A stretch of DNA of 64,000 nucleotides from Cupriavidus necator A5-1. GTDB taxonomy: Bacteria > Pseudomonadota > Gammaproteobacteria > Burkholderiales > Burkholderiaceae. The position numbers were made by a program, and so were the translations under genes. The stretch covers positions 3,844,001 through 3,908,000 of the forward strand of contig NZ_JQLI01000001.1 in NCBI RefSeq assembly GCF_000744095.1. Direction: 5' to 3'. The notes under the pieces are model-generated. The model saw only the letters and a list, made by a program, of their open reading frames with translations. It did not search any database and was not told the origin of the DNA. Shown here piece after piece: positions 45,108 to 53,211 of this stretch (within the stretch, counting starts at the first letter, position 1; each line of letters starts with the position of its first letter).

Positions 45108-46472
45108 ATGTCACAGCACAAGCCGCCGCGCCAGCTGCATCTCGGCGCCTTCGTCCAGGCCACCGGGCATCACGTAGCCGGCTGGCGCCATCCCGGCGCG
45201 CAGGCCGACGCGGGCCGGAACCTGGCGCACTACGTGGCGCTGGCGCAGCGCGCCGAGGCCGCGGGCTTCGACGCACTGTTCCTCGCCGACGGCGTCGCGA
45301 TCCGCGGCATGGACGAGGCCACGCTGCCGCGCATGGCGCGCGCCGCCACCTTCGAGCCGCTGACGTTGCTGTCGGCGTTGGCGGCGGTGACGCATCGCAT
45401 CGGCCTGGTGGCGACCGTCTCCACCACCTACAACGAGCCCTATCACGTGGCGCGCAAGTTCGCCTCGCTCGACCACCTCAGCGGCGGCCGCGCGGGCTGG
45501 AACGTGGTGACGTCATGGTCCGACGCCGAGGCGCGCAATTTCAGCCTGGAGCGCCATCCCCCGCACGCGGACCGCTATGCGCGCGCCGAAGAATTCGTCG
45601 ATGTGGTCACCGGGCTATGGGACACCTGGGAGGACGACGCCTTTCTCTACGACAAGGACAGCGGCCTGCATTTCGATGCGGACAAGCTGCACGCGCTCGG
45701 CCATCGCGGCGCGCACTTCCAGGTGCGCGGACCGCTCAACGTCGCACGCCCGCCGCAGGGCCATCCCGTGATCGTGCAGGCGGGTTCGTCCGAGGCCGGC
45801 CAGGAACTGGCCGCGCGCACCGCCGAAGTCATCTTTACCGCGCAGCAGTCGCTGGCCGAGGCGCAGGCCTTCTACCGCGGCCTGAAGGGCCGGCTGGCGC
45901 GCTACGGGCGCTCGCCGCACCAGCTCAAGATCTTTCCGGGCGTGTTCCCGGTGGTCGGACGCAGCGAGACCGAGGCGCAGGAGAAATTCGAAGCGCTGCA
46001 AAGCCTGATCCATCCGAGCGTGGGACTGGCGCTGCTGTCGCAGCATCTGGGCGGGATCGACCTGAGCGGTTATCCGCTGGACGGCCCGCTGCCTGCCAAC
46101 CTGGTGGAACCCAACGGTGCCAAGAGCCGCTTCCAGCTGGTCACCGGACTGGCGCGGCGCGAAGGGCTGACCATCCGCCAGCTATGCCTGCGCGTGGCCA
46201 CCGCGCGCGGCCACTGGTCGATCCACGGCACGCCAAAGTCCATCGCCGATCAGCTGCAGGCGTGGTTCGAAGGCGAAGCGGCCGATGGCTTCAACGTGAT
46301 GCCGCCATGGCTGCCGGGCGGGCTCGATGACTTTATCGAGCTGGTGGTGCCGGAGCTGCAACGGCGCGGCCTGTTCCGTGAGCGCTATACGGGCGCCACG
46401 CTGCGCGAACACCTTGGCCTGCGCCGCCCGGAAAACCTGCGCTGGCGCCAGCCGGTGGCGGTCGGGGCCTGA
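45108..46472 (+). CDS. NtaA/SnaA/DszA-family FMN-dependent monooxygenase
   Basis: Flavin-dependent monooxygenase of 454 residues in the luciferase-like family, the branch that includes nitrilotriacetate and dibenzothiophene-sulfone monooxygenases. Motifs are the N-terminal strand LHLGAFVQATGHH, GFDALFLADG, and SGGRAGWNVVTSWSDAEARNFS. It needs an FMN reductase, none of which is in the window. ATG at 45108 has GGAGGG 6 bases upstream. Context suggests desulfonation of the compound brought in by the rightward importer. Confidence 0.9.
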   Translation: MSQHKPPRQLHLGAFVQATGHHVAGWRHPGAQADAGRNLAHYVALAQRAEAAGFDALFLADGVAIRGMDEATLPRMARAATFEPLTLLSALAAVTHRIGLVATVSTTYNEPYHVARKFASLDHLSGGRAGWNVVTSWSDAEARNFSLERHPPHADRYARAEEFVDVVTGLWDTWEDDAFLYDKDSGLHFDADKLHALGHRGAHFQVRGPLNVARPPQGHPVIVQAGSSEAGQELAARTAEVIFTAQQSLAEAQAFYRGLKGRLARYGRSPHQLKIFPGVFPVVGRSETEAQEKFEALQSLIHPSVGLALLSQHLGGIDLSGYPLDGPLPANLVEPNGAKSRFQLVTGLARREGLTIRQLCLRVATARGHWSIHGTPKSIADQLQAWFEGEAADGFNVMPPWLPGGLDDFIELVVPELQRRGLFRERYTGATLREHLGLRRPENLRWRQPVAVGA

Positions 46473-46729
46473 TAGCATGGGCAGGCGAGTCAGCGCGAAC
46501 CGCTTGTTTGCTCCCCTCTCCCGCCTGCGGGAGAGGGGCCGGGGGAGAGGGCAGGAGGCTCAAAGGCTGAGGGCGGTGGGTTAAAACCGTTGGCCCCGCT
46601 TGAAGTGGTTCCTTGCTAGCCCACCCCTCTCCCCAACCCTCTCCCCTGAGGCCCCTGAGGGGAGAGGGGGGAACACCTTGCTTAGGCTAGTTCGGGCGGC
46701 TTTGGAGCACCCAAAACCATTGGCTTCGT
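46473..46729. repeat. Intergenic hairpins of the CCCCTCTCCC type (two copies)
   Basis: No gene is seen. A perfect 12-bp stem with 2-base loop lies at 46513-46538 (CCCCTCTCCCGC and GCGGGAGAGGGG). A second stem lies at 46637-46668 (CCCTCTCCCCT and AGGGGAGAGGG). A third copy of this type is found at 52864-52895. They are dispersed G/C-tract hairpins and may also serve as bidirectional transcription stops between the convergent genes here. Confidence 0.7.
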
Positions 46730-47701
46730 TCAGTGTGTTTCCTCGTTGGCACCCTCCCGCTTCCCCCGCGCCTCCAGCAAGAAATACCCCACCGTCCCCA
46801 CCGCCAGCGGCATCAGGTAATACAACGCCCGGTACGCAATCAGCGCCGCCACCAACAGCGCATGCGGCACCTGGTCCCCCAGCATCGCAAAGAACACCGT
46901 CTCGATCACGCCAAGCCCGCCCGGCACGCGGACCACTACGCCCGCGAGGCCTGATGCCAGCAGCACCCCGAGCACCGTGAAGTAGTCGGCATGCGTATGC
47001 AGCAGCGCATGCATGATCCCGGCCACGGCCATCCAGTTGCCGGCCGACACCAGGATCTGCAGCGCGGCAAAGCCGACCGACGGCACATAGATGTCATGGT
47101 CGCGCACGGTGCGATGCCGGCCGTGCCATACCGCACAGGCGGCCAGGTAGCCCGCGGGCGCGGCCAGCATCAGCGCACCCAGCAGGCGCGTCGCCACTGG
47201 CGGAATGCCCCACTCCGGCGGCAGCACCACCAGCTGCCCGGCCAGTATGGTCCCCGCCAGCAGCGCATAGCCCAGCCAGTTGCTGGTCACCGCCACCGCG
47301 AACACGCTCCAGACCTGCGGCGCGCTCAGACCCGCGCGCGAATACAGGCGATAGCGCACGCCCGCGCCCCCGAGCGTCGCCCCAAGGTTCAGGCTGAGCG
47401 TGTAGCTGACATAGGCGATCGCCATCGTGCGCCGCACAGGCAACGGATGCCCGGCATAATGCACGCCGAGCACGTCGAACTGGCTGTACAGCAGCCCGGT
47501 CAGCACAACGCAGCCGAAGGCCGGCAGCAGCGTACGGCGATCGAAGCCGCGCAGCGCGGTGATCACCGCATCCCAGTCGATAGTGCCGAGCTTGCGCGCG
47601 ATCAGCGCCACCACCGCGGCAATGAACAGGATGCCGATGGCGCGCCGCCACATCGGCCAGCGTGCATGCTGCCGGATTGCGGAGATGGTTTGCGCGACCA
47701 C
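46730..47701 (-). CDS. Lysylphosphatidylglycerol synthase-like membrane protein (UPF0104)
   Basis: Polytopic membrane protein of 323 residues with about eight helices, homologous to the flippase half of MprF without the aminoacyl-transferase. Motifs include GGAGVRYRLY and RVPGGLGVIETVF. The start is GTG at 47701 (VVAQTISAIRQ), sharing one base with the stop of the upstream gene (TAGTG); GGGGAGG lies 8 bases before. It may flip or carry a lipid made by its neighbour, the cardiolipin synthase. Confidence 0.85.
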   Translation of the reverse strand: MVAQTISAIRQHARWPMWRRAIGILFIAAVVALIARKLGTIDWDAVITALRGFDRRTLLPAFGCVVLTGLLYSQFDVLGVHYAGHPLPVRRTMAIAYVSYTLSLNLGATLGGAGVRYRLYSRAGLSAPQVWSVFAVAVTSNWLGYALLAGTILAGQLVVLPPEWGIPPVATRLLGALMLAAPAGYLAACAVWHGRHRTVRDHDIYVPSVGFAALQILVSAGNWMAVAGIMHALLHTHADYFTVLGVLLASGLAGVVVRVPGGLGVIETVFFAMLGDQVPHALLVAALIAYRALYYLMPLAVGTVGYFLLEARGKREGANEETH

Positions 47702-48915
47702 TATTCGGCCTCCCCTTCCAGCACGATCACGCGGCCACGGCGGCGCGGATCGCCCGCGCGCGGTGCCACCAGCCGCGGCGTATGCGCGGGCAGCCAGCCG
47801 GCCCATGCCGGGAAGCGGCGCAGGAAGTGGAACATCAGCGTGGATCCGGCTGCGTCGAGCAGGGTGCGGTCGTGCTTGCGCGCCGGGACTTCCCGGCAGC
47901 GCTCGGCGATCAGGGCCTGCAGCCGTGCGCGCAGCATGCGCGAAAAGCCGGGCTCGCGGATTACCAGGTTGGCCTCCAGGTTCAGCGACAGGCTGAGCGG
48001 GTCGAGATTGCTCGAGCCCACGGTGGCCCAGGCGTCGTCGACCACGGCCACCTTGCCGTGGAAGGGACGCTCCACGTATTCCAGGATCTGCACGCCGGCG
48101 TCCTGCAGGTGGCTGTACAGCAGGCCGCCCGCGCGCGCCACCCACGGCATGTCGGGCTTGCCCTGCAGCAGCAGGCGCACCTGCACGCCGCGCTCCGCGG
48201 CTTCGCACAGGGCGTGCAGCAGCCGGTAGCCCGGCAGGAAGTAGGCATTGGCGATCACCACCTCGCGCCGCGCGGCGCGGATTGCGTCGAGGTAGGCGAG
48301 CTCGATATCGTTGCGGTGGTGGTGGTTATCGCGCGTGACCAGGCGTACCGTGGTCGGCGCGCCCGGGGCAGCGCGGTTGTGTACGCGCGGCGGCGGGCCG
48401 GGGCAGGCTTCGGGCATCGCGCGCAGCAGGAAGTCCTGCACCTGCCGGGCCGCGGGGCCGCGGATCTCCACCGCATAGTCCTGCTTGGCCCGCGGCCCGT
48501 AGTCATACAGGTGCTGGGCCGAGAAGTTGATGCCGCCGACGAAGGCCACCTCGCCGTCGATGGCGACCAGCTTGCGGTGCATGCGCCGGAAGATATGCGT
48601 ACGCACGCCGAACAACCGCCGCCGCGGCGAGAAAGTGCAGAAATGCACGCCCGCCTTGACCAGCTCGGCGACGAAGCCGGGCGGCAGGTCGTGCGAGCCG
48701 AAGCCGTCCACCGTGACCGCGACGGGCACGCCGCGGCGTGCGGCATCGAGCAGCGCCGCTTGCAATTTCTTTCCTACCTCGTCGTCGAAGAGGATAAAAG
48801 TTTCCAATAGCACGCTTTCATGCGCGTGCGAAATCGCGTCGAATACGCGCGGAAAGTACTCTTCGCCGTTCTCTAGCAGGCGAATGCTGGCGAAGGCGGA
48901 CGGCAGCAGTGTCAT
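47701..48915 (-). CDS. clsB: Cardiolipin synthase ClsB-like phospholipase D
   Basis: Phospholipase-D superfamily enzyme of 404 residues with two HKD motifs (MHRKLVAIDGEVAFVGG and HGKVAVVDDAWATVGSSN). It joins two phosphatidylglycerols, or PG and PE, to cardiolipin. There are no N-terminal membrane helices, which is ClsB-like. ATG at 48915 (MTLLPSAFASIRLLENG) was chosen. It is directly coupled to the downstream membrane protein. Confidence 0.9.
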   Translation of the reverse strand: MTLLPSAFASIRLLENGEEYFPRVFDAISHAHESVLLETFILFDDEVGKKLQAALLDAARRGVPVAVTVDGFGSHDLPPGFVAELVKAGVHFCTFSPRRRLFGVRTHIFRRMHRKLVAIDGEVAFVGGINFSAQHLYDYGPRAKQDYAVEIRGPAARQVQDFLLRAMPEACPGPPPRVHNRAAPGAPTTVRLVTRDNHHHRNDIELAYLDAIRAARREVVIANAYFLPGYRLLHALCEAAERGVQVRLLLQGKPDMPWVARAGGLLYSHLQDAGVQILEYVERPFHGKVAVVDDAWATVGSSNLDPLSLSLNLEANLVIREPGFSRMLRARLQALIAERCREVPARKHDRTLLDAAGSTLMFHFLRRFPAWAGWLPAHTPRLVAPRAGDPRRRGRVIVLEGEAE

Positions 48916-48984
48916 GGCCGGAGTGGATCCGCAAATACCGTGCCAGCGCCGGCGTGACGCCGGGGGCTCCCCCGGCAAGCGCGG

Positions 48985-49329
48985 CTATTGACGCCACCGG
49001 CCGTGGCGCCAGCGCGCCAGCAATGCCGCCAGCAGCACCCCGGCCAGCAGTCCGGCCACTGCCGCCGCCACCACCGCCATTGACGGCGCATCGGCCTGCC
49101 GTGCTCCTGCCAGCGGGCCCAGCGCCTGCCAGTCCGCGTGCGTGATCTGCGTCATCGCGGCGGCGCTGTCGAGGCCGTAGACGCAGATCTCGCCGCCGGG
49201 CAGCTGGCAGAAGCGCTCGCGCGGGCAGGTCTTCAGGATCTGCTGGGGCGCGCCCTCGCCACAGCGGGCGCCGGCGCTGCGCAAGACCTGGATCGTGACT
49301 TCCGGATGCCGGGTGAGTTGCTCGGGCAT
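48985..49329 (-). CDS. Small membrane protein with four cysteines
   Basis: Not recognised; 114 residues. The N-terminal half holds four Cys (RCGEG, LKTCPRE, RFCQL, EICVYG), which could bind metal or form disulfides. One helix near the C-terminus (about 80-104, VVAAAVAGLLAGVLLAALLA) leaves a short basic tail. ATG at 49329 follows a GC-rich leader. It precedes clsB by about 70 bp on the same strand and may belong to that unit. Confidence 0.65.
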   Translation of the reverse strand: MPEQLTRHPEVTIQVLRSAGARCGEGAPQQILKTCPRERFCQLPGGEICVYGLDSAAAMTQITHADWQALGPLAGARQADAPSMAVVAAAVAGLLAGVLLAALLARWRHGRWRQ

Positions 49330-49543
49330 GTCGGCCTCGCATCGGGGTGGCGATGAGATCCAGCGTAGTGCAACGGTACCGCGCGCGGCAGGGCGCCCGG
49401 CCGGCGCCCGCAGGCGCTTGTGCGTAGCACGACAATCGCCGCCGCCAACCCGCGGCAAATGCCCTACACTCGACTACACACCCGGGCAAGCCCACAAGGC
49501 ACGCCCGGGACCACAACACGACACGCGCATCGAGAGACCTGCC

Positions 49544-50629
49544 ATGTCCACGGTTGCGAGCTTCGAGATCGGCTACACCCGTTATCTCGCCCCGCCAGGC
49601 GACACCTCTTCCCCCACTTCCCCTCCCCCACCCCTTGCCCGCGATCCTGACGCGCTGGTGACGCTGTACCAGGCGATGGTGCTGACGCGCCAGTTCGACC
49701 TGAAGGCGGTCGCGCTGCAGCGCACCGGCAAGATCGGCACCTTTGCCTCGGCGCTTGGCCAGGAAGCCATCGGCGTGGGCGTGGCCTATGCGATGCGGCC
49801 AGAGGACGTGCTGGTGCCGTCGTACCGCGACCACGCCGCGCAGTTTGTGCGGGGCGTCACAATGACGGAGAGCCTGCTGTATTGGGGCGGCGATGAGCGC
49901 GGCAGCGGCTTTGCGGCGGCGCCGCATGACTTTGCCAACTGCGTGCCGATCGGCACCCAGGTATGCCACGCGGCCGGCGCCGCGTACGCGTTCCAGCTAC
50001 GCGGCGAACCGCGCGTGGCGGTCTGCCTGCTGGGCGACGGCGGCACCTCCAAGGGTGACTTCTATGAAGGCATGAACATGGCCGGCGCGTGGCACGCGCC
50101 GCTGGTGATCGTGGTGAACAACAACCAGTGGGCGATCTCGATGCCGCGCAGCAAGCAGACCGCGGCGCAGACGCTGGCGCAGAAGGCCATCGCGGCGGGC
50201 ATCCCGGGCGAGCAGATCGACGGCAACGACATCGTCGCGGTGCGCCACCGCGTCGGCGAGGCGATCGAACGCGCCCGCGCAGGCGGCGGGCCCGCACTGA
50301 TCGAGGCCATCACCTACCGGCTCGGCGACCACACCACGGCCGACGATGCCTCGCGCTACCGCGACGAGGCCACCGTCAAGGCGCACTGGGAGGAAGAACC
50401 GCTGCTGCGGTTGCGCACCCACCTGCTGGCGCTGCACGCGTGGGACGCCGCACGCGAAGAGGCGCTGGTCAAGGCGTGCTCGCTGAAGGTCGCGCAGGCG
50501 GTGGAAGCCTACCTGGCGCTGCCGCCGCCGGACCCTGCCGCGATGTTCGACTGCCTGTACGCCGCCATGCCGGCCGAACTGCAGGCGCAGCTGGAGACGG
50601 CACGGCGCTTCGCGGCGCCGCACGGATAG
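49544..50629 (+). CDS. 2-oxoacid dehydrogenase E1 alpha subunit
   Basis: Thiamine-diphosphate enzyme subunit of 361 residues, pyruvate or branched-chain type. The TPP motif GDGG...NN is seen (LLGDGGTSKGDFYEG, then VVNNNQWAIS), and the phospho-loop type HHTTADDASRYR is present. ATG at 49544 has GAGAG 7 bases upstream. With E1 beta and E2 it forms a complex; E3 is not nearby and must be shared. The substrate (pyruvate, acetoin or branched-chain 2-oxoacid) is not decided. Confidence 0.88.
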   Translation: MSTVASFEIGYTRYLAPPGDTSSPTSPPPPLARDPDALVTLYQAMVLTRQFDLKAVALQRTGKIGTFASALGQEAIGVGVAYAMRPEDVLVPSYRDHAAQFVRGVTMTESLLYWGGDERGSGFAAAPHDFANCVPIGTQVCHAAGAAYAFQLRGEPRVAVCLLGDGGTSKGDFYEGMNMAGAWHAPLVIVVNNNQWAISMPRSKQTAAQTLAQKAIAAGIPGEQIDGNDIVAVRHRVGEAIERARAGGGPALIEAITYRLGDHTTADDASRYRDEATVKAHWEEEPLLRLRTHLLALHAWDAAREEALVKACSLKVAQAVEAYLALPPPDPAAMFDCLYAAMPAELQAQLETARRFAAPHG

Positions 50630-50684
50630 CGAGGCACTGCAGCGTACGGCCCGAACGATCCTCACCCGACATAGCGAGCGAACC

Positions 50685-51662
50685 ATGGCGGAAGTCAATC
50701 TGGTCGAAGCGGTCAACCTGGCGCTGGCCCACGCGCTGGCCAACGATCCCGACGTGCTGCTGCTGGGCGAGGACATCGGCGTCAACGGCGGCGTGTTCCG
50801 CGCCACCGTGGGCCTGCAGGCGCGCTTCGGCGCGGCGCGGGTCATGGACACGCCGCTGGCTGAAGGCGGCATCGTCGGCGCAGCCATCGGCATGGCGGCG
50901 ATGGGGCTGAAGCCCGTGGCCGAGATCCAGTTCACCGGCTTTATCTATCCGGCGATCGACCACATCATCAATCATGCCGGGCGCATGCGGCACCGCACGC
51001 GCGGGCGGCTGTCCTGTCCGATGGTGGTGCGCTCGCCGTTCGGCGCCGGCATCCATGCGCCCGAGCATCATTCGGAGAGCCCGGAGGCGATGTTCGCGCA
51101 TATGCCCGGCGTGCGCGTCGTGGTGCCGTCGTCCCCGGCGCGCGCTTACGGCCTGCTGCTGGCCTCCATCTCCGATCCCGACCCCGTCATCTTCCTGGAG
51201 CCCACGCGGCTGTACCGGCTGTTCCGCCAGGAAGTGGCCGACGACGGCGCGGCGCTGCCGCTGGACACCTGCTTCACGCTGCGCGAAGGCAGTGACATCA
51301 CGCTGGTGAGCTGGGGCGCGATGATGCAGGAAACGCTGGCCGCGGCGGACGAGCTCGCCGCCGAAGGCGTGACCGCCACGGTGATCGACGTGGCCACGCT
51401 CAAGCCGCTCGACATGCAGACCATCCTGGATTCGGTGGCCAGCACCGGCCGCTGCGTGATCGTGCACGAGGCCCCGCGCACCGCGGGCTTCGGCGCCGAA
51501 ATCGCGGCGGGGCTGGCCGACGCGGGGCTCTATTCGCTGGCCGCGCCGGTGCAGCGCGTGGCAGGCTTCGATACCGTGGTGCCGCTGGCGCGGCTGGAAT
51601 ATACCTACCTTCCCAGCGTCGCGCGCATCCTCGACGCGGCGCGCAAGGCCATGGCGGCATGA
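50685..51662 (+). CDS. 2-oxoacid dehydrogenase E1 beta subunit
   Basis: Transketolase-like beta subunit of 325 residues. The family core is seen as LLGEDIGVNGGVFRAT, VMDTPLAEGGIVGAAIGMA and FGAGIHAPEHHSES. It pairs with E1 alpha encoded 55 bp upstream; the E2 gene follows at once. ATG at 50685. Confidence 0.9.
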   Translation: MAEVNLVEAVNLALAHALANDPDVLLLGEDIGVNGGVFRATVGLQARFGAARVMDTPLAEGGIVGAAIGMAAMGLKPVAEIQFTGFIYPAIDHIINHAGRMRHRTRGRLSCPMVVRSPFGAGIHAPEHHSESPEAMFAHMPGVRVVVPSSPARAYGLLLASISDPDPVIFLEPTRLYRLFRQEVADDGAALPLDTCFTLREGSDITLVSWGAMMQETLAAADELAAEGVTATVIDVATLKPLDMQTILDSVASTGRCVIVHEAPRTAGFGAEIAAGLADAGLYSLAAPVQRVAGFDTVVPLARLEYTYLPSVARILDAARKAMAA

Positions 51663-51697
51663 GCTGAATGAATGACAAGGGTGGGCAAGGAGTGACG

Positions 51698-52813
51698 ATG
51701 AGAGTCTTCAAGCTGCCCGACCTGGGCGAAGGCCTGCAAGAGGCCGAGATCGTGACCTGGCATGTCAAGGCAGGCGATACCGTGGCCGCCGACCAGCCGC
51801 TGCTGTCGGTGGAGACGGCCAAGGCCATCGTCGAGATCCCGTCGCCCTATGCGGGCACCATCGCCAAATTGCATGCGCAGCCGGGCGATATCGTGCACCT
51901 GGGCGCGCCGCTGGTGGCCTTCGAGGGCGCGGGCGAGGATGCCGATGCGGGCACGGTGGTGGGTTCGGTCCAGGTGGGCACGCGCGTGGTCAATGAAGCC
52001 GCGCCGCCGGGCGCTGCGCCTGCGGCTGGCATGGCGTCGCGCGTCAAGGCCACGCCGGCGGTGCGCGCGCTGGCACGGCGCCTCGGCGTGGATCTGGCGA
52101 TGGCGACCGCCTCCGGTCCCGATGGCGTGATCACCGCCGACGACGTGGAGCGCGTGGCAGCCACGCTGGCGGAACTCGGCGCACCGGAAGTATTGCGCGG
52201 CGTGCGCCGCGCAATGGCGCAGAACATGGCGCGCGCGCAGAATGAGGTGGCCGCGGCCACGGTGATGGACGATGCCGATATCCACGCCTGGCAGGCCGGC
52301 GCCGATGTCACCATCCGGCTAGTGCGCGCGCTGGTGGCCGGCTGCCGCGCGGAGCCCGGACTCAATGCCTGGTACGAAGGCCAGACCGGGCGCCGCCATG
52401 TGCTGAAGAAGATCGACGTCGGCATCGCCGCCGACCTGCCCGAAGGCCTGTTCGTGCCGGTGCTGCGCGACGTGGGCAACCGCGACCCGGCCGACCTGCG
52501 CAAGGGCCTGGACCGCATGCGCACCGATATCCGCGCGCGCACCATCGCGCCGGAGGAGATGCGCGGCAATACCATCACGCTGTCCAACTTCGGCATGATC
52601 GCGGGCCGCTATGCCGCGCCGATCGTGGTGCCGCCCACAGTGGCGATCCTGGGGGCGGGACGCGTGCGCGATGAAGTGGTGGCGGCGGGCGGCGTGCCGG
52701 CCGTGCATCGGGTGATGCCGCTGAGCCTGACCTTTGACCATCGGGTGGTGACCGGTGGCGAGGCGGCGCGGTTCCTGGCGGCAGTGATTGCGGATCTGGA
52801 GTTGGCGGCGTAG
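51698..52813 (+). CDS. 2-oxoacid dehydrogenase E2 acyltransferase
   Basis: Dihydrolipoyl acyltransferase of 371 residues. It has one lipoyl domain with Lys42 (VETAKAIVEI), a peripheral-subunit-binding domain near 115-150 (TPAVRALARRLGVDL) and a catalytic core. The active-site His is in TFDHRVVTGG; most E2 have DHRxxDG, so the second acidic residue is replaced by Thr here. ATG at 51698 has AAGGAG 5 bases upstream, better than the ATG at 51668. Confidence 0.9.
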   Translation: MRVFKLPDLGEGLQEAEIVTWHVKAGDTVAADQPLLSVETAKAIVEIPSPYAGTIAKLHAQPGDIVHLGAPLVAFEGAGEDADAGTVVGSVQVGTRVVNEAAPPGAAPAAGMASRVKATPAVRALARRLGVDLAMATASGPDGVITADDVERVAATLAELGAPEVLRGVRRAMAQNMARAQNEVAAATVMDDADIHAWQAGADVTIRLVRALVAGCRAEPGLNAWYEGQTGRRHVLKKIDVGIAADLPEGLFVPVLRDVGNRDPADLRKGLDRMRTDIRARTIAPEEMRGNTITLSNFGMIAGRYAAPIVVPPTVAILGAGRVRDEVVAAGGVPAVHRVMPLSLTFDHRVVTGGEAARFLAAVIADLELAA

Positions 52814-52863
52814 CAAGGCTCACGTTCCGGTAGCGTCTGGAAACGCTTCCGCCCGTCGCGGAC

Positions 52864-52895
52864 GCACCCCTCTCCCGCGCGCGGGAGAGGGGTGC
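52864..52895. repeat. 32-bp perfect palindrome of the CCCCTCTCCC type
   Basis: GCACCCCTCTCCCGC (52864-52878) and GCGGGAGAGGGGTGC (52881-52895) are exact complements around a GC dinucleotide. It lies 50 bp after the E2 stop and may end that transcript. It is the third and longest copy of the hairpin family in the window. Confidence 0.75.
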
Positions 52896-52938
52896 AAACC
52901 GTCGCCTGCGGTCCTCGTTGGCGCTTGCTTGCCCTGTA

Positions 52939-52944
52939 TATAAT
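52939..52944 (+). promoter_or_regulatory. Consensus -10 upstream of the small RHH gene
   Basis: TATAAT at 52939-52944, in the context TGTATATAATG, is an exact -10 hexamer. TTGGCG at 52918 is a weak -35 with a short 15-bp spacer. It lies 52 bp before the ATG of the small gene. Confidence 0.5.
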
Positions 52945-52995
52945 GCGGTTCGACTCCCCCGCCGTCCTCACACGCTGGACCGCCGCACACCCCTC

Positions 52996-53190
52996 ATGGA
53001 ATCCAAAACCGCCCGCCTCACCATCCTGATCGATCCGGTCAAGAAGAAGGCCTTCGGAACCCTGTGCGCCTCGCAGGACCTGACGCCCTCGCAGGTGGTG
53101 CGCCAGCTGATCCGCGACTACCTCGCGCAGCATGGCGTGGAATACGCCACCAAGGCGCGGCCGGCGGGCAATACCCGGCCGAAGAAGTAA
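52996..53190 (+). CDS. Small ribbon-helix-helix-like protein
   Basis: Protein of 64 residues. A short strand (ARLTILIDP) is followed by two helices (VKKKAFGTLCASQ and TPSQVVRQLIRDYLAQHG), the layout of MetJ/Arc-type DNA-binding proteins, and a basic tail. ATG at 52996 lies 52 bp after a consensus -10. No toxin partner is next to it, so it is more likely a solitary regulator. Convergent with the SulP gene. Confidence 0.7.
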   Translation: MESKTARLTILIDPVKKKAFGTLCASQDLTPSQVVRQLIRDYLAQHGVEYATKARPAGNTRPKK

Positions 53191-53211
53191 GCCAGCGCAA
53201 GGCCTCGCCCA

